Assembly: GCA_003648815.1 (NCBI GenBank)
Contig: QMPZ01000044.1
Coordinates: 1-10,266, forward strand
Origin: Candidatus Aerophobota bacterium
GTDB lineage: Bacteria > Aerophobota > Aerophobia > Aerophobales > B47-G16
DNA length: 10,266 bases
Direction: 5' to 3'
Part shown: in pieces, positions 1-7,164 of the stretch
Numbering within the stretch: position 1 is the stretch's first letter
Layout of the letters: the number at the start of each line of letters is the position of its first letter
Translations under genes and position numbers: made by a program
Notes under the pieces: model-generated
The model's database searches: none
Told to the model about the DNA's origin: nothing
What the model saw: only the letters and a program-made list of their open reading frames with translations

Positions 1-43
1 TTATGCGAATCATGCCTTTTAAAAACCCAGTCTTACCTTCTTG

Positions 44-98
44 TAAAATATACCCTGCCCCGTAGGGTATATTTTAACACATAAATTTTTTTTGTCAA
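44..98 (-). promoter_or_regulatory. Leftward promoter overlapped by a perfect inverted repeat (CsoR-like operator candidate)
   Basis: On the minus strand a perfect -35 box TTGACA (98-93) is followed by a 16-bp spacer and the -10 box TAAAAT (76-71). The -10 box forms one arm of a perfect 13-bp inverted repeat (44-56 and 64-76) around a 7-bp centre. Transcription would start near position 64, inside the repeat, so a bound protein would block polymerase. Read leftward, the core is ATACCCTACGGGGCAGGGTA. From memory this resembles operators of the copper sensor CsoR (ATACCC...GGGTAT type). The target gene would lie beyond the left edge. An ATG at 13-11 (reading M-I-R-I before the window ends) could be its start, but the nearby AAGG is too close to serve as a good ribosome site. 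The promoter is seen directly; naming the regulator is inference. Confidence 0.55.
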
Positions 99-121
99 GA
101 GATATTTCAAGAAAGTGAAGA

Positions 122-589
122 AGGTCTGGACACTTAGTGAGGAAGCGCTCTAAAATTAAGAGGAGAAAAAGGAAAAGATGATCATAGACTGCCGCAAAAA
201 GACCGGACTTGGAAAAAGGCGCCTGAGGTACTATATCTTCCAAAGGGAAGGCATTGTTATCCCTTAAGAGCAACGCTGGAAAACTCATCAGGCGAGGCGG
301 CCTTCCTCAAAGGAGAAAGAGGCAAAGTGCATCACGCTCCCGGATGCGACATGGAGCATCTTTCCCTTCCGGAAGCTTTGAGTGGATGTAAAGGAGATCT
401 TAGATAAGCTTTTAAAGAGAGCCTTATGGTGGCAGAACATGTACAATTTACATCGCCCTCATGGAGAAAAAGGTGATCTTACTCCCTGCGAGAAGCTAAG
501 GTTCTTAGGTTATACAACTTAAGAGGCGATATGTCTTGCCTCCCTTAATTTTAGATTCTGTTTGCTCATCTATAGCCTTTTCAAGTTAA
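122..589 (+). pseudogene. Decayed IS481/IS3-type (rve family) transposase remnant
   Basis: Pieces of one integrase-core transposase appear in order on the plus strand but in different frames with stops between them. Positions 178-264 read IDCRKKTGLGKRRLRYYIF and then QREGIVIP, the usual second helix-turn-helix ahead of the catalytic domain. A second frame from about 269 reads SNAGKLIRRGGLPQRRKRQ. A third frame from 382 reads VDVKEILDK, which matches the segment with the first Asp of the DDE triad. This runs directly into WWQNMYNLHRPHGEKGDLTP (430-489) and CEKLRFLGY, the typical C-terminal end. A last frame (about 536-559) reads LPPLILDS. Most of the DDE core between VDVKEILDK and the NLHRPH block is missing, so there is an internal deletion as well as frameshifts. 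The 5' limit is uncertain and no terminal inverted repeats were found. The stretch 590-749 shows no gene. Confidence 0.7.
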
Positions 590-749
590 GGTAAAGTTTC
601 AGGATCATCTTGACCATTACCTAAATATTTTCCCGGATTTATCTAACCTTATTGGCTGGTGGGTATTATCACTTATTCAGGGACTCCCGGATAGCATCTT
701 CTGGAGAATAAATTAAGGTAAATCCCTGTGGTTGTCAATCTGTCGTGAT

Positions 750-1664
750 CTAAGAGGATAGCTCCATAAGCCTATAAATTTTGTTCAAGTCTACGTATTT
801 CCTTGCCTTCTTGGCAACATCATTAATTGTCTTTCTCCAAATGCCGAAGGAAATCTTAGCTGAAGAAACTAAAGGATCTAAATCTGGAAGCTTTGAAAGT
901 TCTTCAAAATAAGGTAGAATTCCTAAGATTTCTACTCCAATCTTTCCTCCATAAACCTGCCTAATTCTTTTTAATCCTAAATTTATATACTTTTCTTTTA
1001 TCCCCATGCCTAAAAGTTCATCAAGCATAAACTTATTTAAGATTACTCCCTTAACTCTTTTCTTATCCTCCTGGTTTAGATAAGATAATGTGCCTGGAAT
1101 TGAATCTAAGTTATCAGTAACAAAAAGAACAGGGGCATCAGCAATTCTGGCTGTTTCCATATTGGCTACCTCAAGCAACTCGCTGAAAGGCCCAAAACCT
1201 AAAAGCTTTGCTGGTCCCGAGCCCTCGATACAAATAATATCATACTCTTTTGATAAAGTTTCTAAAGATCTTCTTGCCGCCTCTTTTATTTGTCCATAAT
1301 CTTCTTTTAATCCAGCTATTTGTTTTAAAGTTCCTACGATAAAATCTTTTTCAGGATTATAGTTTTCTCTGATGCACCTGCCTTCTAGAAATATATCGAA
1401 TTTGCCGTTACCCAAAGGTTTTGGAGTATAAGGATTCATTCTATAATCCGGCTTTTCACCAGCAGCAATAGCTTGCAATGCCTGAGCGTATCCAAACTCT
1501 TTTTCATCCTTAATATAAGTTACTGGAGTTAAATTTAAGGTCTTGTATGGTGCTACCTTATATCCATCCTCACTAAAAAGCCTTGAGAGTAAAGCTACCA
1601 CAAGACTTTTCCCAGCCCCAGTTCCAAAACCAGTTGCCTGAATCATAAGTCTTTTTGCTCTCAT
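750..1664 (-). CDS. CobQ/CbiA-like P-loop ATPase lacking the glutaminase domain
   Basis: A 304-aa protein that aligns by eye with the ATP-binding half of cobyric acid synthase (CobQ) and cobyrinate a,c-diamide synthase (CbiA/CobB). The P-loop is GTGAGKS (14-20). It is followed by APYKTLN (38-44, like APFKPQN of CobQ), GYAQALQA (58-65), MNPYTPKPLGNG (76-87), IEGSGP (146-151), ANMETARIADAPVLFV (167-182), VKGVILNKF (204-212) and GILPYFEELSKLPDLDPL (248-265). Full CobQ is near 500 aa and ends in a class I glutamine amidotransferase domain. Here the chain ends after a short helix containing VDLNKIYRLM, and no glutaminase follows in any leftward frame. It could amidate a corrinoid or other carboxylate using free ammonia or a glutaminase encoded elsewhere, or have a different ligase or sensing role. 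No strong ribosome site precedes the ATG at 1664; a second ATG lies at 1646. Family assignment is firm, substrate unknown. Confidence 0.8.
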   Translation of the reverse strand: MRAKRLMIQATGFGTGAGKSLVVALLSRLFSEDGYKVAPYKTLNLTPVTYIKDEKEFGYAQALQAIAAGEKPDYRMNPYTPKPLGNGKFDIFLEGRCIRENYNPEKDFIVGTLKQIAGLKEDYGQIKEAARRSLETLSKEYDIICIEGSGPAKLLGFGPFSELLEVANMETARIADAPVLFVTDNLDSIPGTLSYLNQEDKKRVKGVILNKFMLDELLGMGIKEKYINLGLKRIRQVYGGKIGVEILGILPYFEELSKLPDLDPLVSSAKISFGIWRKTINDVAKKARKYVDLNKIYRLMELSS

Positions 1665-1695
1665 AGCTGCTGTTAAGGTTAAGTATAAAATAACG

Positions 1696-1722
1696 CTTAT
1701 AATTTATCTGCCATTTATTCAA
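1696..1722 (-). promoter_or_regulatory. Possible promoter for the CobQ-like gene
   Basis: Reading leftward, TTGAAT (1722-1717) and TATAAG (1701-1696) are separated by 15 bp in a very AT-rich gap just upstream of the CobQ-like gene. A second -10-like hexamer, TATACT, lies at 1687-1682. The -10 match is good, but the -35 match and spacing are mediocre, so this is tentative. It would let the gene be expressed separately from the recombinase cluster. Confidence 0.25.
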
Positions 1723-1805
1723 AAAAACCCTTTTTCTTTAAACTCTTTCCCTTCTTGCTCGGCTTCCTGGAAAGATTTGTAAACTCGAAGGAATGGGATT
1801 ATCAT
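1719..1805 (-). CDS. 28-aa micro-ORF coupled to the upstream 91-aa gene
   Basis: The ATG at 1805 overlaps the TGA of the 91-aa gene in an ATGA arrangement, the usual sign of translational coupling. The peptide begins MIIPFLRVYKSFQEAEQEGK and continues to a TGA at 1719. The part VYKSFQEAEQEGKEF is charged and predicted helical. It resembles, from memory, the SFEEAE-type start of small uncharacterised bacterial proteins that are usually longer. The frame ends just after a run of seven T, so a frameshift may have shortened it. Function unknown. It may equally be a chance ORF; the exact overlap and sensible composition are the only support. Confidence 0.4.
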   Translation of the reverse strand: MIIPFLRVYKSFQEAEQEGKEFKEKGFF

Positions 1806-2077
1806 CGCTTCCAAAATGAATCAGAGAAATTATTAGGTTTATCTGCGGATGCTATTTCGGCAAACTTATCATAATCCAAAACTACTACCTTGCCATTAGG
1901 ACAAAAATAGCCGCCATCATTTCCGGTAACGAAAGATTCATAGTTATTCTCGCTCACAGAGCCATTAAATACAGCTGGTATTCTTTTTCCAAATCTGGCC
2001 AGGACATCTCTTGGGAATGGAAGCGTTAAATTTCTTTTTGCCCATAGTATCCTTCCCTTATGATTACCTTTCCTCAA
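1802..2077 (-). CDS. Hypothetical 91-aa protein overlapping the recombinase gene
   Basis: I do not recognise the family. The frame opens with TTG at 2077, 14 bases inside the end of the recombinase gene, and there is no in-frame ATG. The only other in-frame candidate starts, such as a GTG in the middle, would cut off half the protein. The purine-rich GGTAGAG just before the TTG could serve as a ribosome site. The N-terminal half is basic (KGRILWAKRNLTLPFPRDVL), and the C-terminal half contains GNDGGYFCPNGKVVVLDYDK. There are no membrane segments, no signal peptide and a single Cys. Overlap with the recombinase upstream and with a micro-ORF downstream (ATGA) indicates one transcript. A small basic partner next to a recombinase could be an accessory or directionality factor, but no helix-turn-helix is evident, so that is only a hypothesis. 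Confidence 0.55.
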   Translation of the reverse strand: MRKGNHKGRILWAKRNLTLPFPRDVLARFGKRIPAVFNGSVSENNYESFVTGNDGGYFCPNGKVVVLDYDKFAEIASADKPNNFSDSFWKR

Positions 2078-2660
2078 ACTCTACCTGCTGTTGGATCCTT
2101 AGTGAATCCTCTTGAGTTAAGGTAGAAAGGTACCTCATCACCATAAAAGGAGAGGCGTGCCCTAAGTGGTGCTGAAGAGCCTTTGGGTTTCCCGTCTGCC
2201 TTAAGCGTTCAATGGCATCTGAATGTCGGAGAAGATGAGGAGAAACCCTTTTTGTGATCCTGCTTTTTGGGATACCTCCTTTTAAAATCTGCCATGCCCT
2301 TTGCCTGTTGATGGGGAAAAATCTCTCATTTATCTTAATTTTCTTCTCATAAGCATAAGCTCTCATCTTATCAGCTAAGTTTTCCGGCAAAGCTACAACT
2401 CTTTCCTTTTTGCCCTTTCCAACAATCCTTAAGAGGGGCCTTCCCTCAAAGCTTTCTATATGAGATGGGGTTAAGGATAAGGCCTCTGAGATCCTGAGCC
2501 CTGTCTGATATAAAGGTAAAATTAAAAGAGAATCCCTCTCGCCTTTCCTTCTCTTTCTTGTCTCACTTGCTAAAAGATTAACCTCATTAGAGGTAAGATA
2601 AGGAACGATCCTTAAAGCTCTTGCAAGCTGTGCCCTTCTTTCCACTATTGCCCTTGACAT
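2064..2660 (-). CDS. Tyrosine recombinase (phage integrase family), catalytic domain only
   Basis: A 198-aa XerC/XerD-type recombinase that cuts and rejoins DNA through a 3'-phosphotyrosine. All six active-site residues are visible: Arg56 in TGLRISEAL, Lys82 in GKGKKERVV, His142 and Arg145 in SPHLLRH, His168 in HHLGHAS and the nucleophile Tyr177 in VMRYLSTL. Typical integrases are about 300 aa, with an N-terminal SAM-like core-binding domain of about 100 aa. Here the catalytic fold begins by about residue 20, so that domain is absent, as in the FimB/FimE invertases of similar size. The start at 2660 has a good ribosome site (AAAGGA, 7 bases upstream). The same frame stays open for 29 codons further upstream without a usual start codon, so an N-terminally eroded ancestor is possible. 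It overlaps the 91-aa gene downstream. The enzyme looks intact; its target site is unknown. Confidence 0.88.
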   Translation of the reverse strand: MSRAIVERRAQLARALRIVPYLTSNEVNLLASETRKRRKGERDSLLILPLYQTGLRISEALSLTPSHIESFEGRPLLRIVGKGKKERVVALPENLADKMRAYAYEKKIKINERFFPINRQRAWQILKGGIPKSRITKRVSPHLLRHSDAIERLRQTGNPKALQHHLGHASPFMVMRYLSTLTQEDSLRIQQQVEFEER

Positions 2661-3163
2661 GTCAGCATCCTTTTCTATACATTTTATCTTTTGTATAAAA
2701 AGAGATGGATCGCAAGTTTGGTTAAGACCTTGAGTGGGTAAAATACCTCATTTTAGCTTTATAGATAGGCCTATTTTGAGAGTTCTTTGGTAGAAAAGAA
2801 TACACCCGGGCGGGGTAGCAAGAGAAAGTTCTTATTTTGACATCCTTCTTCGCTCAAATGGGAAAATTTTATACGAGGTAGAATTTTTATAAAGACCGTT
2901 TGTTTCGCTTTGGTATTTTTACCATAATTTCAGGCTCCCTGGATACGATTTTATCAGGCTGTCAGGAGACACTATAGCAAAATATTTCGCTCTTGTTCAC
3001 TAATGCGAAGCTAAGGTGAGTAGGTTATAAAATAAGGCGTCAAGTCTATCAATCGAGCCTCAAAACAATAACTGTATTGATTCGTAACCTTTTGAGAGGT
3101 ATAACATAGTTCGCCAGTATTTATGCGTCAAAGAGTCTATTTTGCTTAATGTCAAAGTCCTGT
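2661..3163. other. Gene-free intergenic region between the recombinase cluster and the GH42 gene
   Basis: About 500 bp with stops in all frames and no recognisable protein or RNA gene. Visible structure is minor. An inverted repeat TATACA/TGTATA (2676-2681 and 2692-2697) sits 16 bp ahead of the recombinase start. TGGTA/TACCA forms a small hairpin near 2911-2924. A 14-bp imperfect direct repeat (11 of 14 identical) lies at 2930-2943 and 2954-2967. No convincing rho-independent terminator follows the GH42 stop. The region may be decayed sequence, a recombination site, or both. Confidence 0.5.
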
Positions 3164-5173
3164 TCAAATTCTGTAAATAATCCGCACCCCTTTAGGCTCT
3201 ATGGCCATAATTGAATCTTTGGAGTATTCTCGTCTTTCTAGTAGCTCTACGCAGCTCTGATCCAGTTTTACCTGATGGCTTTTTTCGGAATGGTTAAGAA
3301 AGAATAGATAATCCTTGCCTTCCTTTCTGCGAAGCACGACCTCTATGTCCTCAGGATCTGCCTGAAAGGAGGGCTTTACTCCTGATTTTTCTATAGCCCA
3401 TCTCAACAGGCATTTTTTAATTTCCGGAGAGGGATTAGTACCTATGTAAATAGCGCTTCCTTGTCCAAATCGGTTAATGGTGATACAGGCCTCATTCTTG
3501 TAGTAGGACTCCGTATATCTTCCTACAATTTCTGCTTCCCTGCATTTTATTATATCACACCAGGTATCGCACTCTCCCTTTAAAGGTTCGATTTCAGGAT
3601 AGATAAGCTCCAATTTACCTTTCTGCATTGAGGATAGCGAATTATATTCAACTACCTCTATTCCCAATAAATCATTGAGTTTAGCCGGCAAAGGCTGATC
3701 AAATACCACATTGTTCCAATTCTTTATTCCCGAACGAAAGGTAACTATTAATATCCCACCTTTTTTCACAAATTCCTTTAGATTATGTACTAACTCATTG
3801 TTTATCAAAAATAAAGCAGGAGCTATGAGGAGTTTATATTTTGAAAGATCCCCCTGGATGGAAATCACATCCACGGGGACGTTCCAGGCATGTAATAGCT
3901 GGTAATAAGAGGCAAAGTGCTCCTGATAATTAAATTTAGGATTATTAGGCTGAATCTCAAAAGCCCATTGCTCATCATAAGAGGTGAGCATAGCCACTTC
4001 TCGAGGAAATTCTAATCCCATGAGCTTATCGCCGAGGCGCTTTAATTCCTGACCTATCTTTTTTATCTCCTCATACCTTCTTCTCGAAGTTCCCGACGGA
4101 TCTAAAATGCCGTGCCAGAACTGTTCGGTTCCAAATCGAGAGGTTCTCCACCGGAAGTAAAGTATTCCTTCTGCCCCGTGAGCAATAGCTTGATAGGTCC
4201 ACAGTCTTATCTCTCCTGGGTGAGGACTTGGGTCTACACATTGCCATCCACTGGGACCGCTTTGCTCCTCCATAACCCAGAAGTTCTTCTCTTTTAATCC
4301 CCGCATAACATCGTGCGATAAGGAAACCTTTACAGAACTCTTGTTCTCACCGGTAAACCTTAAGTTGGGGTAGTTATCCCAGGCGACAAAATCTAAGGGC
4401 TCGGCCAGTTTATAATAATCTATCGCATTAAAAAGTCCCATAAAGTTGTGGGTGATGAATTTATGAGGACAGATTCTTCTAAGAATATCTATCTGCAGTT
4501 TTTGATAGCTAATATAAGAGTCAGAGATAAATCGTCGGTAATCTAAAAGCAGGCTGGGATTATGAGCAGTTTCTAACCCTCGGGGGAGGGGTATTTGTTC
4601 CCATTCGGTATAAGTCTGACTCCAAAAGACTGTTCCCCATTCTTGATTTAATTTATCAAGGGTTTCGTATTTACCCTTGAGCCATTGTCTGAATTGTGCA
4701 GCGCACTGCTCACAGTAGCATAACCCTTTTTCCCGATCCCCTCCAAACTCGTTATCAATTTGCCAACCGATAACATTCTCATTATCTTTATAATGTTCAG
4801 CCATTTTTGAGACGATCTTCTCAGAATAAGTGCGATATATCCTGCTATTGGGACAATAGGCGCGACGACCACCAAAACTTGTGCGAATACCCCATTTATT
4901 TACACGCAGTATAACAGGATGCTTGGTAGCTAACCAGGCAGGAGGGGTAGCAGTGGGTGTCCCAAGAACAGTCTTAATGTTATACTGAGCTAAGATTTCA
5001 ATAGCTTTATCCAGCCAGTTAAAATCAAATTGTCCCTCTTTTGGCTCCAGTTTAGCCCAGGCAAACTCAGCCATACGAACAACATTAAATCCGGCCTCTT
5101 TCATCATCCGGGCATCTTTTTCCCATCTTTCCTCTGGCCAATGCTCCGGATAATAATCACATCCAAAGTACAT
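3164..5173 (-). CDS. Glycoside hydrolase family 42 beta-galactosidase
   Basis: A 669-aa enzyme expected to hydrolyse terminal beta-D-galactose from oligosaccharides. The N-terminal TIM barrel (about 1-385) starts MYFGCDYYPEHWPEERW, as is typical for GH42. The acid/base is Glu142 in WQIDNEFG, and the nucleophile is Glu302 in FWVMEEQSGPSGW. Cys107, Cys152, Cys154 and Cys157 (CPNS and LCYCEQC) match the zinc-binding cysteines of the Thermus A4 enzyme. A trimerisation domain follows (about 390-600), then a small C-terminal beta domain (about 610-669). The length is normal (Thermus A4 is about 645 aa). There is no signal peptide, so it acts in the cytoplasm on imported sugar. The start is well set by GGGAGGG 4 bases upstream. 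It lies 31 bp behind the second transporter ATPase and ends the operon. The exact natural substrate, such as galacto-oligosaccharides or galactan fragments, cannot be read from sequence. Confidence 0.95.
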   Translation of the reverse strand: MYFGCDYYPEHWPEERWEKDARMMKEAGFNVVRMAEFAWAKLEPKEGQFDFNWLDKAIEILAQYNIKTVLGTPTATPPAWLATKHPVILRVNKWGIRTSFGGRRAYCPNSRIYRTYSEKIVSKMAEHYKDNENVIGWQIDNEFGGDREKGLCYCEQCAAQFRQWLKGKYETLDKLNQEWGTVFWSQTYTEWEQIPLPRGLETAHNPSLLLDYRRFISDSYISYQKLQIDILRRICPHKFITHNFMGLFNAIDYYKLAEPLDFVAWDNYPNLRFTGENKSSVKVSLSHDVMRGLKEKNFWVMEEQSGPSGWQCVDPSPHPGEIRLWTYQAIAHGAEGILYFRWRTSRFGTEQFWHGILDPSGTSRRRYEEIKKIGQELKRLGDKLMGLEFPREVAMLTSYDEQWAFEIQPNNPKFNYQEHFASYYQLLHAWNVPVDVISIQGDLSKYKLLIAPALFLINNELVHNLKEFVKKGGILIVTFRSGIKNWNNVVFDQPLPAKLNDLLGIEVVEYNSLSSMQKGKLELIYPEIEPLKGECDTWCDIIKCREAEIVGRYTESYYKNEACITINRFGQGSAIYIGTNPSPEIKKCLLRWAIEKSGVKPSFQADPEDIEVVLRRKEGKDYLFFLNHSEKSHQVKLDQSCVELLERREYSKDSIMAIEPKGVRIIYRI

Positions 5174-5204
5174 AGAACCCTCCCTACCATTAAGAGTTTT
5201 GTAG

Positions 5205-6176
5205 TTACCTTTGCTCGTACTTATGACATTTTACCGTAACACTACCTATGCGAACCTCTTTTGGCGATTCACTTTTACATTTGTCCGTTGCCAGGGGGCA
5301 CCTTCCAGCGAATTTACATCCACTTCGCAGGTACTCTTCGTGCTCAATTTCTGGAAACTTGATCTGTTTATCCCATTTCTTTTCAGGATCAGGCTCTGGG
5401 ATAGAATCCTTTAGAAGTTGAGTATAGGGATGTTTTGGCTCTGTGAGAACCACTTCTACCGGGCCCGTTTCCATAATATTTCCCCTGAACATAATGGCAA
5501 TGCGGTCGCTTACATGGTATGCAGTCGCCAGATCGTGGGTAATGTAAAATATGCTTAATCCAAGCTTCTTTTTCAAATCTTTGAACAGGTTTATAATAGA
5601 CATTCTGAGGGAAGCATCAACCATAGATACAGGTTCATCGGCGATCAGGAGAGAGGGATTAGTCAAGAGGGCTCGTGCAATCGATGCTCGCTGAAGCTGA
5701 CCACCTGAGAGTTCACTTGGATATCGACCACGAATTTCCCCAAAGGAAAGACCAACAAGCACAAGCTTTTCAGTAATTAAGTCCACAGCTTTATCTTTAT
5801 CTTGTACAAGATTATAATTATAAACCGTCTCAAAAAATAAATCATCCACGGTCCTTAACGGATTAAAAGTTTCAAAAGGGTTCTGAAAGACAGGCTGCAC
5901 TTGTCTCATAAACTCACCTCGATTATGCCTCCATATTGAGGCAGGCTTACCTTTAAAGATGATTTCACCTGTCGTTGGTTCTTCAATTCCCAGAATGATC
6001 TTTGCCGTGGTTGTTTTTCCACATCCACTTTCACCTGCTAAAGTGAAGATTTCAGCTGACCGTATGTAGAATGAGACATTTTCCACAGCGACAATCTTGG
6101 TGCTAAGAAACCTACTTCCCACCGAAAATACCTTTGTTAAACTCTTTGCTTCAACTATCTTCTCTATTTTTGCCAT
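5205..6176 (-). CDS. Opp/Dpp-type ABC transporter ATPase, DppF-like
   Basis: A 323-aa nucleotide-binding subunit that powers import together with the DppD-like ATPase. Walker A is GESGCGKTT (48-56), the Q-loop is Gln98 in FQNPFETFNP, the signature is LSGGQLQR (156-163), Walker B is LLIADE (176-181, catalytic Glu181) and the switch His is His214 in ITHD. The segment after Walker B reads EPVSMVDASLR rather than the usual EPTSALD. I associate that form with sugar-importing members of this family, from memory. The C-terminal oligopeptide-transporter extension has HPYTQLLKDSIP and four cysteines (287, 293, 300, 317) of the kind reported to hold an iron-sulphur cluster in some relatives. The gene overlaps the end of the DppD-like gene by 26 bases, with GGTGGG ahead of its ATG, which indicates coupled translation. 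Confidence 0.93.
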   Translation of the reverse strand: MAKIEKIVEAKSLTKVFSVGSRFLSTKIVAVENVSFYIRSAEIFTLAGESGCGKTTTAKIILGIEEPTTGEIIFKGKPASIWRHNRGEFMRQVQPVFQNPFETFNPLRTVDDLFFETVYNYNLVQDKDKAVDLITEKLVLVGLSFGEIRGRYPSELSGGQLQRASIARALLTNPSLLIADEPVSMVDASLRMSIINLFKDLKKKLGLSIFYITHDLATAYHVSDRIAIMFRGNIMETGPVEVVLTEPKHPYTQLLKDSIPEPDPEKKWDKQIKFPEIEHEEYLRSGCKFAGRCPLATDKCKSESPKEVRIGSVTVKCHKYEQR

Positions 6177-7164
6177 CTACCCACCAACAGGCAATTTTGT
6201 GAGATTCTTCCACTTCAATGCATTTTGGATCTTGCCGAACACAAAGCTCAGTTGCATGGGGACAGCGAGGATGAAAAGGGCAACCACTGGGTAAATTGAA
6301 AAGTAAGGGAGGATTTCCCGGAATGGTTTCTCGAATAGTTTTATCTTTAAAGCGGGGTAAAGAGTTTATCAAAAATTTAGTATAGGGATGAAGTGGATTC
6401 TTGAAGATTTGTTCCTTGGTTGCTACCTCAACAATCTTTCCCGCATACATAATCCCTATGCGATCGGCTATATGGGCGTGTACTCCCATATCATGAGTAA
6501 CAAGTACAACTGTGCTATTCCACCTTTTCTGAAGGCTCTTCAAAAGTTGAATGACTCCTCGCTGTGCTACTACATCCAAAGCAGTAGTAGGTTCATCAGC
6601 AAGGATAATCTTAGGACGCAAAAGTGTAGCTAATGCAACTGTCACTCTTTGCCGCATTCCTCCAGAAAGTTGATGTGGGTAGTACTCCAGCACCTTGAGC
6701 GATAGACCAAGCTCCCCAAAATGCTTCTTAGCGATTTCCAGAGCCTCTTTTCTTGCTTGCTTTCCTACATGAGATTCAAGGAAGTCCTTAAAAGTTCTCT
6801 TTATCTTCCTAACAGGATTAAGAATGCTCATTGATCCTTGAGGAATGTAAGAAATAAACTTCCACATAAGTTTCTGTTTTTCCTGTGCTCGCAGGGAAGT
6901 TACATTTATCTCCTGGTCTTTTATTCGATATAGCACTCTTCCTCCAAACAAACGCAAGGGAGGATTAATATCAGCAAATAAAGCTTTGATTAAGGTGCTT
7001 TTCCCACATCCACTTTCACCAGCAAGTCCAAAAACTTCATCCTCCAACACCTCCAGATCTACATTGTTAACTGCCTTTATCACTGTTTGTTTTCCAAAGG
7101 TATAAAGAACATAAAATGCCTTCAGCTGCTCAGTTTTCAAAACAGGCATTCTATTTTTTTTCAT
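6151..7164 (-). CDS. Opp/Dpp-type ABC transporter ATPase, DppD-like
   Basis: A 337-aa nucleotide-binding subunit, numbered from the ATG at 7164. Walker A is GESGCGKST (49-57), the Q-loop is Gln109 in IPQGSMSILNP, the signature is LSGGMRQR (166-173), Walker B is IILADE (186-191) and the switch His is His224 in VTHD. The C-terminal extension has HPYTKFLINSLP and cysteines 295, 301, 308, 315 and 326, the oligopeptide-transporter cysteine motif. I chose the ATG at 7164 because GGGAT lies 6-7 bases upstream and the protein then has the family's usual N-terminus. The frame can extend to a GTG at 7212 (16 more residues), and another ATG lies at 7149, directly after the upstream stop. It overlaps the DppC-like permease gene by 14 bases. 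It should pair with the DppF-like ATPase as a heterodimer on the two permeases. Confidence 0.92.
   Translation of the reverse strand: MKKNRMPVLKTEQLKAFYVLYTFGKQTVIKAVNNVDLEVLEDEVFGLAGESGCGKSTLIKALFADINPPLRLFGGRVLYRIKDQEINVTSLRAQEKQKLMWKFISYIPQGSMSILNPVRKIKRTFKDFLESHVGKQARKEALEIAKKHFGELGLSLKVLEYYPHQLSGGMRQRVTVALATLLRPKIILADEPTTALDVVAQRGVIQLLKSLQKRWNSTVVLVTHDMGVHAHIADRIGIMYAGKIVEVATKEQIFKNPLHPYTKFLINSLPRFKDKTIRETIPGNPPLLFNLPSGCPFHPRCPHATELCVRQDPKCIEVEESHKIACWWVDGKNREDS

Noticed and set aside
44..76. Inverted repeat as a rho-independent terminator
   Set aside because: The stem is AT-rich, has no separate T-run after it in either direction, and one arm coincides with a -10 box spaced correctly from TTGACA, so an operator fits better.
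19..288. 89-aa leftward open frame at the left edge
   Set aside because: It is antisense to the transposase remnant, which has clear protein similarity on the plus strand; the leucine-rich sequence is a by-product.
668..736. Short leftward stretch reading QGFTLIYSPEDAIRESLNK
   Set aside because: It looks protein-like but is about 20 codons between stops, with no start and no family I can recognise; possibly a gene remnant, but not supportable as a feature.
3127..3156. Repeated GTCAAAG motif after the GH42 stop
   Set aside because: Only two 7-bp copies in AT-rich DNA, likely by chance; not a hairpin or terminator.
4648..4875. 75-aa leftward open frame inside the GH42 gene
   Set aside because: Out of frame within a strongly conserved GH42 catalytic region, with no ribosome site or recognisable domain.
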